A stretch of 12,892 nt of DNA from Candidatus Solibacter sp. (GTDB lineage: Bacteria; Acidobacteriota; Terriglobia; Bryobacterales; Bryobacteraceae): positions 1-12,892 of the forward strand of contig JADGNT010000051.1 of NCBI GenBank assembly GCA_017883345.1, given 5' to 3'. Under the pieces are notes generated by a model. It was not told the origin of the DNA. It saw only the letters and a list, made by a program, of their open reading frames with translations, and searched no databases. Made by a program: the position numbers and the translations under genes. Positions 1-6,900 of the stretch are shown piece by piece. Position 1 is the first letter of the stretch, and each line of letters starts with the position of its first letter.

Positions 1-101
1 CAGGGTCGCTGCGGGTCACCAGCCTAGTTCTTGCCCTTGCAGTCGCGCGCCAGCAACCCGCTGGCGTCGCCGGGCAAATCGGCCATGTCCGCGCCCCGCT
101 G
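1..101. repeat. Direct repeat, left copy (partner at 421-526)
   Basis: Bases 1-101 align almost end to end with 421-526. Shared blocks include GCGGGTCACCAGCC, TTGCCCTTG and CAACCCGCTGGCG, and the main difference is a 5-base indel near position 25. The repeat is the DNA trace of two homologous gene remnants lying in tandem rather than a separate mobile element. Confidence 0.7.
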
Positions 102-120
102 GTCGAGGACAACGTGGGCG
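1..120 (-). pseudogene. Truncated second copy of a small decayed gene, running off the left edge
   Basis: Reading the minus strand from about 120 down, one frame gives a peptide with the segment LDQRGADMADLPGDASGLL followed by ARDCKGKN and then TAG. This closely matches the middle of the larger remnant at 210-668 (QRGADMDDLPGGASGLL, then CRDYKGKE). Compared with that copy, a 5-base deletion just after the KGK codons shifts the frame and creates the stop. Beyond the stop, the DNA still matches the codons for LVTR in the other copy. The N-terminal half seen in the other copy is absent here. The family is not securely identified; a phage terminase small-subunit-like protein is a weak guess from memory of the motif. 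Confidence 0.5.
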
Positions 121-209
121 ATACCATCGATACAGCTCCTTTCCTGCAGCGGGCGGCCTCTCTATGAGCACGATCGGTCGCCCGGCCATTTCAGCCAGCA
201 CGAGAAGGT

Positions 210-668
210 TTACTCCAAATCAAAGCCGCCTTCGACGATCCCTGCGAGGATTGTGTTGGTCAGCCTGAAATGGAGAGGCGGCGCTCCCTGGTCCCGGATG
301 CCGGGACAGTCGCCGCCGTCGAGGGGCCTGCGCTCCTCGTGGTTGGTCTTCCACTGTGGCCCAATTTCTCTGCCCCCTGGCGCTCATGGCCGCGCAGTTC
401 GGTGACCAGCGGGACCACGCCGGGGTCGATGCGGGTCACCAGCCGATCGGCCTCCTTGCCCTTGTAGTCCCGGCAAAGCAACCCGCTGGCGCCGCCGGGC
501 AAATCGTCCATGTCGGCGCCCCGCTGCTACAAGATCAGGTCAAGGCCGGCGCGCAGGTAGTCCCAGCTTTTGCAGCGCCTGCACCCGGGCGTTGCGGCTG
601 CTGATTTCGAGGGCGATTGTGCTGGCGGAGAGGGCTTCCCGGAGCTCGCGCACCCGGGAGCAAACCAT
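210..668 (-). pseudogene. Decayed small gene (about 150 codons) with two frameshifts and an internal stop
   Basis: The remnant can be read from an ATG at 668 to a TAA at 210-212 only by changing frame. It starts MVCSRVRELREALS, then IALEISSRNARVQALQK, shifts frame near 566 to WDYLRAGLDLIL, and meets TAG at 527-529. It then continues as QRGADMDDLPGGASGLL, RDYKGKEADRLVTRIDPGVV and ELRGHERQGAEKLG. It shifts again near 350 to QWKTNHEERRPLDGGD and ends FDLE. The coherent protein-like text on both sides of each break, with high-GC third positions, indicates a once-real gene. A partial homologue lies at 1-120. The product is unknown; a small DNA-binding or packaging-type phage protein is possible but unproven. 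Confidence 0.6.
421..526. repeat. Direct repeat, right copy (partner at 1-101)
   Basis: This copy lies inside the coding trace of the 210-668 remnant and matches bases 1-101 with scattered substitutions and a 5-base indel. The copies are about 420 bases apart. Confidence 0.7.
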
Positions 669-728
669 CCATCAGCTTTCACTATGTCCGCTTACGGCTG
701 GGACCCGAACCCGGGAACCGCATGCGCG

Positions 729-3107
729 CTACCGTCGCGGGAGCGTCACCCGCGACTCGTAGTCGGTGATCCGCGCCTTGAGCATTTCCATCATCCTGGC
801 GTTGTTGCGCCTTGAAGCTGCGGCTAGGGCCCTGCGCGCAGTCTGGGCGGCCTGCTCGAACCGGCCGGTTTCGGCGTACATCCGCGCCAGCAGTTCGAGG
901 ATCATCGGCTCATTGGCGCCGGTCAGTTTCACGGCCTGCTGCAGCACCGGGACGGCATCCGCGTACCGGCCCGAGATGGCCAGGGCGACTCCCAGGTTGT
1001 TGTGCGCGTCAGCCAGGTCGGGCTTGTATTCGATGGCCTTCTCGAGGTGCGAGATGGCTTCGGCGAGTCGGTTTAGCTGCGCCAGAGCCGAGCCCAGATT
1101 GCTGTGCGCGCTGGCATAGCGCGGGTTCAGGTCGATGGCCTTTTCCAGGTACGGCAGCGCTTCGTTGAACTGCTTGTTTCGCACCAGCGCATCGCCGAGG
1201 TTATTGAGCGCCTCGGGGTACTCGGGGCTCAGTTCAAGGGCAGCGCGATACTCGGCGACGGCTTCGTCAACCTTTCCGGTGGAGAAGAGGCACACTCCCA
1301 GGTTGTTATGGGCCCGGGCCTCCGCGGGACTGAGTTCGAGTGCTTTTCGCCACTCGGCAGCGGCCTCCTGGTGCCGGCCCTGCTTCATCAACTCCGACGC
1401 CTCGTCCACAATCCGGTAGTAGTCCGTCACCGGTGCGTCGATGGTCAGCATGCCGTCCGGCGGGATGTTGACGAACTCCGGGATGTTCACCGCGCGATTG
1501 GCGGCGGTCGCGTTCTCCACCAGGATTGCCGGGCTGTCATTGCCCGCCTCGTCGAGATGGGTGAGAAACATCTGCGTGTACGGCGACCGGCTCTTGGAGG
1601 AGAACACCAGCCACCGCCCGTTGGGCGAAAAGCTGTGCCAGGAGTTCATCAGCGGCGTATTGCAGCGCATCAGCCGGGCCGCGCCGCCGCCGGCCGGCAC
1701 AATGTAGAGACGGCTGTCGGGCCGCATCAACTGGCCGTTGCGGCTCTGCACGAAGACCACCCACCGCCCGTCGGGCGACACCTTGGGAAAGCTGTTGCTC
1801 ATGCCGTTGCGCGATGCTCCAGCGAGGGCCTCCGGCTGCCCGCCCCGTCCCCCGTTGAACGGTATGCGGTAGAGATCGTAACGGATCTGCGTCTCGGCCG
1901 GGTCATTGGCGCGCACGGCGATAATGGATTTTGGCGCATATGGGTCTTTCGCTTCCGCCCGGGCGAAGACCAGGTACTGTCCGTCCGGGCTCCAGACGGC
2001 GTTGGTGTGCACGTAGCGCGGGTCGTCAGCGCCGGGCAGCGGCTGCAGCACACCCGTCTCCCGGCTGTACCAGGCGAGAATCCCGCGTGTCGGGTAGAAG
2101 ACCTGCAGAAAACGGTAGTCCGTGAAATTGGCCACGTAGTAGTTCAGCGCGACCTCGCGCAAGTTCTTCCTGCGCTCGTACTCGGTTTCATCGGTCCCGG
2201 GATCGTTGATGGTGTTCACGACAAACCGGCCGTCGGGGGAGACCTGGCTCATGAACCCGACTCGCAACTTGCCACCGAGCTTGCCACGGAAGGTGCTCCA
2301 AGCGATCACGTTTTCGGCGCGGATCGACATCCGGGGCCCGACCGGCAGCAGGGCGTAGAGCCCCTTGTCGTTCTGGGGCCCATCGACGTCTATCCCCATG
2401 GTTTTGCCATCGCCAGAGAACGAGTGGCAGTTGGCGCACGTGTGCAGACCCTCCATCAACAGCCGGCTACCGGTCTCCCCGATGTTGCGCAAGCGCCAGG
2501 CGATCAGCGGCATCGCGCTGCTCGGCAGCGGCTTGATAACACCCTTCTCCGTCTCCGAGGGCATCAGGGGAACATCCCGGTAGAAGATGGGCGCGCCCAC
2601 CGGGTCGGTCGAGGTCCGTATCGTGACCCGGCCGCGCGAGACGGCGTCCGTGCCGCGGTAGCCGGTAATAGTCAGGGTGGCCGGGCTTGCCACCGAGCCC
2701 TGCTTGATGGCGGTCCAGGTGGCGGCACCGGGTCTCCAGGTGCGCGCCGCTACCTGCTGCGGCGTGAGCCTGGGGGGCTGATTGGTCGGAGCCACGGCGC
2801 GCGGATCGATCTCTCCCACGCGCGGGCGGTCACCTCGGGTCCGGATGAGGACCGTGTCCGTCCGCCCGGCGAGCTTCACCTCGATAGTCCATTCCGTGGC
2901 ATTCGCCGCCGCGTCGCGCCAGAGAAAGGCGGGGGCCGGGAACTCGGGTGGGAAGATGCTGCCGTCGGAGGGGTAATCGATGCTCACCGGCGCCGGGCGC
3001 GGGGCGGCCGCGGCAAACGCAAAGAGTAAACCGCCGGCAATGATCGCGCAGAATCTCGTTAGCTCCACCAGCAAGAAGTGTAACCTGTGGCCGCCGCTCG
3101 ATTCCAC
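729..3107 (-). CDS. Exported protein with CxxCH haem motif, PD40/TolB-like propeller and TPR array
   Basis: The 792-residue protein starts at GTG 3107 with a hydrophobic leader (about residues 13-36, ending AAAAP), so it is probably periplasmic or surface-attached. Residues ~38-200 are beta-rich and unassigned. A c-type haem motif CANCH sits at C224-C227-H228, followed by SGDGKTMG. Residues ~285-510 carry propeller repeats with PD40-type signatures (VSPDGRFV, WSPDGQYLVF, VSPDGRWVVF, FSPNGRWLVF). Residues ~562-785 are about six TPRs with typical NNLG and EALPYLEKAIDLNP text. In the TolB/WD40 family such propellers are binding scaffolds, and TPRs bind partners; the haem motif suggests redox or sensing. 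A second in-frame GTG at 3068 would start nearer the leader. No good Shine-Dalgarno precedes either. An AATATT hexamer lies 8 bases before GTG 3107. The gene is divergent from the TonB-dependent receptor. Architecture is clear; function is not. Confidence 0.85.
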   Translation of the reverse strand: MESSGGHRLHFLLVELTRFCAIIAGGLLFAFAAAAPRPAPVSIDYPSDGSIFPPEFPAPAFLWRDAAANATEWTIEVKLAGRTDTVLIRTRGDRPRVGEIDPRAVAPTNQPPRLTPQQVAARTWRPGAATWTAIKQGSVASPATLTITGYRGTDAVSRGRVTIRTSTDPVGAPIFYRDVPLMPSETEKGVIKPLPSSAMPLIAWRLRNIGETGSRLLMEGLHTCANCHSFSGDGKTMGIDVDGPQNDKGLYALLPVGPRMSIRAENVIAWSTFRGKLGGKLRVGFMSQVSPDGRFVVNTINDPGTDETEYERRKNLREVALNYYVANFTDYRFLQVFYPTRGILAWYSRETGVLQPLPGADDPRYVHTNAVWSPDGQYLVFARAEAKDPYAPKSIIAVRANDPAETQIRYDLYRIPFNGGRGGQPEALAGASRNGMSNSFPKVSPDGRWVVFVQSRNGQLMRPDSRLYIVPAGGGAARLMRCNTPLMNSWHSFSPNGRWLVFSSKSRSPYTQMFLTHLDEAGNDSPAILVENATAANRAVNIPEFVNIPPDGMLTIDAPVTDYYRIVDEASELMKQGRHQEAAAEWRKALELSPAEARAHNNLGVCLFSTGKVDEAVAEYRAALELSPEYPEALNNLGDALVRNKQFNEALPYLEKAIDLNPRYASAHSNLGSALAQLNRLAEAISHLEKAIEYKPDLADAHNNLGVALAISGRYADAVPVLQQAVKLTGANEPMILELLARMYAETGRFEQAAQTARRALAAASRRNNARMMEMLKARITDYESRVTLPRR

Positions 3108-3126
3108 CTGCGCGAAATATTGTTGA

Positions 3127-3142
3127 GTTTCACATCTGAAAC
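3127..3142. promoter_or_regulatory. Inverted repeat GTTTC-N6-GAAAC in the divergent promoter region
   Basis: The 74-base gap between the two divergent genes contains GTTTC at 3127-3131 and its reverse complement GAAAC at 3138-3142, a 16-bp dyad. Its place between two outward starts fits an operator acting on one or both genes. The arms are short, so chance is a real alternative. Confidence 0.3.
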
Positions 3143-3168
3143 CCCTATCGCTTGAGTTCGGACTGCCT

Positions 3169-3174
3169 TATACT
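3169..3174 (+). promoter_or_regulatory. Candidate -10 element TATACT for the receptor gene
   Basis: TATACT matches the sigma-70 -10 consensus TATAAT at 5 of 6 positions. It ends 7 bases before the ATG at 3182. Transcription would therefore begin at or next to the start codon, giving a leaderless mRNA. No convincing -35 box is seen at the usual distance. The same hexamer occurs in the same place before the gene at 6901. Confidence 0.45.
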
Positions 3175-3181
3175 GCTAGCC

Positions 3182-6100
3182 ATGAGGAAACTATACAGTT
3201 TCGTTGCGGCGGTGGGAGTCCTGATCCTGCTGCTCACGTATTCTGCTTTCGCGCAGACCATTAGCGGAGTCATCACCGGCACCGTTGTCGATCCCGCCGG
3301 CGCCGTGATTCCCAACGCGCAAATCACGCTGACGAATCAGCAGACGCGCGCAGAACAGACCCTGAGCTCGAACGAGGCGGGGATCTTCGTGTTTTCGAGC
3401 GTCTTGCCCGGCACCTACGCTGTCGGTGTGGCGATGGCGGGATTTCGGTCGTATCACGTTCGCGATGTGGCGGTGACCATGAGCGAACGCCGCACCCTGG
3501 GCGAGATCGTCATGCAGATGGGGCAAGTAACTGAGAGAGTGGAAGTCACGGCGGAAGTCACACCAGTGCAGACCGCCTCGAGCGAACGGGCTGGGTTGGT
3601 GTCCGAAACGCAGTTGCTGAACACGGCTATCCGCGGGCGCGACTTCGTGGCGCTGCTCGCGACGCTGCCCGGCATCTATGACGCCAACATGCAGTCGCGC
3701 GACGTGTCGAAAGGCACGGGCGGCGGCGGGCTGCACATCAATGGCGGACGCGACACGTCGATCAATTTCGCGCTCGACGGTGTGCAGAATACCGACACCG
3801 GCTCCAACGGCGGCTCGCACGTCCAGCCCAACATGGATGCGGTGGCGGAAGTGAAGGTACTGACGAGTAATTACCAGGCCGAATACGGCCGTAGCGCCGC
3901 TGGCACCATCAACGTGACGGTGAAGAGTGGCACGCAGAACTTTCATGGCAGCAGTTACTGGTTCTACCGCCACGAAGGGCTGTATGCCAACAGCTTCTTC
4001 CGCAACCGGACCGGCACCGTGCGGCCGGTGGAGCGTATCCAGAATTTCGGCTACACCGTCGGCGGGCCGATCTACGCCAAGAGTTTCAATAAGAACAAGG
4101 ACAAGCTGTTCTTCTTCTGGTCGCAAGAGTTCGTGCGCCGGCGGAGCTATCCCGGCACGCAGTTCGTCACCACACCGACGGCGTTGGAGCGCGCTGGGGA
4201 CTTCTCGCAGACCCGGGATGTGAACGGCGCGCTGATCGCGATCAAGGATCCGACCACGGGGCTGGCGTTTCCCAACAACACCATTCCGGCGTCGCGCATC
4301 AATAAGACCGGGCTGGCAATCTTGAACTTCTTCCCGCAGCCGAATTACACGGAAGCCGATCCGGCGCTGCGGTACTCGCGCAATTACCGCGCTAACGTGA
4401 GCGGCGCCTTCCCACGGCGCGAAGACCTGTTCCGCATCGACTACAACATCAGCCCCACGCTGAACGCCTATTTCCGGGGCACTGAAGACAACGACGACGA
4501 GAACTGGCCGTACAACAACTGGACGGCGGGCAGCCACAACTACGACATGTACAATACCTACCGTTGGCAGCACGGACGCGGCGTCCTGCTGCACCTGGCG
4601 AAAACGTTCAGCTCGACGCTGGTGAACGAATTCACCATGGGGGCGAGCACCCGCGGGCAGGCGTTCAACCCGAGCGATCCGAGCCTGATCGCGCGCAACA
4701 AGATGGCCAACATCGGGCAGTGGTATCCGTCCGGCAACGAATCCGGCGCTATTCCCGATGTCGCCTTTGGCGGCGTTACCAACGCGATCAACGGCGGCAT
4801 CGGCAACATTCCGTACCATAACGAAAATCCGGTGTTCAGTTGGGTCGACAACGTGACCAAGGTGCAGGGCACCCATACCCTGAAGGGCGGCATCTACATC
4901 GAGCGGATGCGGAAGGACGAAGTGGGCAGTGGCAACACCCGCGGCGCCTTCGACTTCGGGCGAAACACCAACAATCCGTTCGACTCCAACTACGCGTTCT
5001 CCAACGCCCTGCTGGGTAACTTTAACACGTACTCGGAGGCCAGCCTGCGCACCTATTCCCTGTACCGCTACACGCAGACGGAGTTCTACGTCCAGGACTC
5101 GTGGAAGGCTTCCAAGCGGCTGAACGTGGAGATCGGACTCCGCGTCTACTCGTCTCCGGCGACGCACGACATCCGGCACTTCCTGACTACGTTCCTCCCG
5201 TCGGCGTACGACCCGAAGACCGCCGCCGTGCTGTACCGTCCGGGTATCGACCCGGCAACGAACAAGCGGGCGGCGATCGATCCCCGCAACGGCAACGTTG
5301 CCCCCGTGACCTACATCGGGCTGTTTGTGCCGGGTTCGGGCAACTATGCGCCTGGCATGGCGATCGGCGGCCAGGGAGCTCCTGAAGGGCTGTATTCCAC
5401 TCCGCTTTCGGTAGCGCCCCGGTTCGGTTTCGCCTATGACCCGAAGGGCAACGGAAAGATGGCTATCCGCGGCGGCTTCGGCATATTCTACGACCGCCCG
5501 CAGGGTAACGTCTACTCAGGCACGGTGGGCCAGCCTCCGGTGTCTTACAACCCGACGGTCTCGTTCGGGAACGTGGACACCTTCCTGCAGGCCACCGGCG
5601 TGGTGGGACCTCCCGGAGTGACGGTGGTGGACAGCGCCAGTCAGTCGCTGCCCACGACGATGAACTTCAGTTTCGGCGTGCAGCGTGAGATCGGCTTCCA
5701 GTCGATGATCGATGTCTCGTACGTCGGCAGCATGGCGCGGCACCTGATCGTGCAGCGCAACATCAATTCGATTCCGATGTACGCCCACTTCGACGCGAAG
5801 AATATCGACTCGACGACCGGGAGTCCGCTGCCGGATAACTACCTGCGGCCGTATCTGGGTATGGGCAGCATCAACATGCGAACCTTCGACGGCACGTCCA
5901 ATTACCATGGATTGCAGGTCTCGGCGAACCGGCGTATGTCGCGCGGAATTCAATACGGGGCAGCCTACACGTGGTCGAAGGCGCTCGGTACGTCCGACGC
6001 CGACTTCGGCGGGCTGAGCTATTACTTCCCGGTGCGCCAGCGCAACTACGGCCCGCTGGGGTACGACATCCGCCATATGCTGGTGTTCAACTACACCTGG

Positions 6101-6631
6101 GATCTGCCGGGGTTGGGCAAGCGTCATGGCAACAAACTGCTGGGCGTCTTCACCGACAACTGGCAAATCGCAGGGATTACCGCGTTCATGACCGGAACAC
6201 CGTTCACACCTGGGTTCAGCACGTCCGACGGGCAGGACATTACCGGCTCGCAGGAGGGCGCCCGCATCAACGTAATCGGCAATCCGAACCTGTCGAACGG
6301 CCAGCGGACGTTTTCCAAGAACTTCAACACGGATGCGTTCGCTCGGCCGCTGCTGCGCGACTTCGGCAACGCCGGGGTCAACATCATGCGCAATCCGTCG
6401 TGGAACAACTGGGACATGAGCGTGTCGAAGCGGATCCCGTGGAAGGGTGAGGGGCGATACTTCCAGCTCCGCGGCGAATTCTACAACGCCTGGAACCACG
6501 CACAGTTCAACGGCTACGACACCGGCGCGCGCTTCAACCCGGCAGGCCAGCAGATCAACGCGAACTTCGGCGCTCTGACCGGAACGCGCGACCCGCGCAA
6601 GGTCCAGCTTTCGCTGCGGCTGATGTTCTGA
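3182..6631 (+). CDS. Oar-like TonB-dependent outer-membrane receptor
   Basis: The 1149-residue protein is a predicted outer-membrane channel for energised uptake, or sensing, of a bulky ligand. The ATG at 3182 is preferred because it places a textbook signal peptide at the N-terminus (basic RK, hydrophobic core, AFA cleavage site near residue 24); an earlier in-frame TTG at 3152 would spoil it. Residues ~27-112 form a carboxypeptidase-regulatory-like beta-sandwich (GTVVDPAGAVIPNAQITLT). Residues ~125-250 are the plug (GGRDTSINFALDGV, YQAEYGRSAAGTINVTVKSG). The rest is a long beta-barrel with alternating aromatic strands, ending LSLRLMF with the terminal Phe usual for outer-membrane barrels. 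Length and order fit the large receptors abundant in Acidobacteriota. No SusD-like partner is present. The substrate cannot be read from sequence; nearby secreted esterases suggest plant-polymer fragments. The gene appears monocistronic. Confidence 0.93.
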   Translation: MRKLYSFVAAVGVLILLLTYSAFAQTISGVITGTVVDPAGAVIPNAQITLTNQQTRAEQTLSSNEAGIFVFSSVLPGTYAVGVAMAGFRSYHVRDVAVTMSERRTLGEIVMQMGQVTERVEVTAEVTPVQTASSERAGLVSETQLLNTAIRGRDFVALLATLPGIYDANMQSRDVSKGTGGGGLHINGGRDTSINFALDGVQNTDTGSNGGSHVQPNMDAVAEVKVLTSNYQAEYGRSAAGTINVTVKSGTQNFHGSSYWFYRHEGLYANSFFRNRTGTVRPVERIQNFGYTVGGPIYAKSFNKNKDKLFFFWSQEFVRRRSYPGTQFVTTPTALERAGDFSQTRDVNGALIAIKDPTTGLAFPNNTIPASRINKTGLAILNFFPQPNYTEADPALRYSRNYRANVSGAFPRREDLFRIDYNISPTLNAYFRGTEDNDDENWPYNNWTAGSHNYDMYNTYRWQHGRGVLLHLAKTFSSTLVNEFTMGASTRGQAFNPSDPSLIARNKMANIGQWYPSGNESGAIPDVAFGGVTNAINGGIGNIPYHNENPVFSWVDNVTKVQGTHTLKGGIYIERMRKDEVGSGNTRGAFDFGRNTNNPFDSNYAFSNALLGNFNTYSEASLRTYSLYRYTQTEFYVQDSWKASKRLNVEIGLRVYSSPATHDIRHFLTTFLPSAYDPKTAAVLYRPGIDPATNKRAAIDPRNGNVAPVTYIGLFVPGSGNYAPGMAIGGQGAPEGLYSTPLSVAPRFGFAYDPKGNGKMAIRGGFGIFYDRPQGNVYSGTVGQPPVSYNPTVSFGNVDTFLQATGVVGPPGVTVVDSASQSLPTTMNFSFGVQREIGFQSMIDVSYVGSMARHLIVQRNINSIPMYAHFDAKNIDSTTGSPLPDNYLRPYLGMGSINMRTFDGTSNYHGLQVSANRRMSRGIQYGAAYTWSKALGTSDADFGGLSYYFPVRQRNYGPLGYDIRHMLVFNYTWDLPGLGKRHGNKLLGVFTDNWQIAGITAFMTGTPFTPGFSTSDGQDITGSQEGARINVIGNPNLSNGQRTFSKNFNTDAFARPLLRDFGNAGVNIMRNPSWNNWDMSVSKRIPWKGEGRYFQLRGEFYNAWNHAQFNGYDTGARFNPAGQQINANFGALTGTRDPRKVQLSLRLMF

Positions 6632-6684
6632 TTTCGAAGGGTGGCATAGCACAGTCCCCCCACGAGCGCCCCTGCGAGCAGCAG

Positions 6685-6851
6685 GCGAGCAGGAGGAATT
6701 TGGCTGCATGCATGGAGAACTGTGACCGTCCCAGGACGTGAACCTTCTGTGACACTGGTTGAGGCTTGCGGTCCCGAAAGGCTGGCATTGTGGGACACCA
6801 GATTTGAACGGCCACGGGGAGCGCCGGCCCGCTCCGGTTCCTCCTGCTCGC
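6685..6851. repeat. 167-bp segment bounded by a perfect 14-bp inverted repeat
   Basis: GCGAGCAGGAGGAA at 6685-6698 is the exact reverse complement of TTCCTCCTGCTCGC at 6838-6851. The enclosed 139 bases have no gene. Terminal inverted repeats around a short non-coding core are typical of a MITE-like element, but no clear target-site duplication is seen. A long-range RNA hairpin or a chance GC-rich match are the alternatives. Confidence 0.4.
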
Positions 6852-6888
6852 ACGCGCGCGAGTCCAGCCTGCCCATGCCGCCTGGAGC

Positions 6889-6894
6889 TATACT
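6889..6894 (+). promoter_or_regulatory. Candidate -10 element TATACT for esterase A
   Basis: TATACT ends 6 bases before the ATG at 6901, so the predicted transcript starts at or beside the start codon. No purine-rich Shine-Dalgarno lies at the correct spacing; the nearest, GGAG, is upstream of the hexamer. The hexamer and spacing match those before the receptor gene. Confidence 0.45.
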
Positions 6895-6900
6895 CCGCAC

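Larger units (their letters stand above)
6632..6900. other. Intergenic region without a supported gene
   Basis: The 269 bases between the receptor and esterase A hold no reading frame with a believable start and protein-like content. Visible elements are the 14-bp inverted repeat pair at 6685/6838 and the TATACT promoter element at 6889. No clear rho-independent terminator (stem plus T-run) follows the receptor stop. Confidence 0.6.

Noticed and set aside
3152..3181. Receptor start at TTG 3152
   Set aside because: It adds ten residues before a clean Sec signal peptide, and the TATACT hexamer would lie inside the coding region.
6801..6810. Minus-strand CGTTCAAATC, resembling a tRNA T-loop
   Set aside because: No matching acceptor, D or anticodon arms could be built around it.
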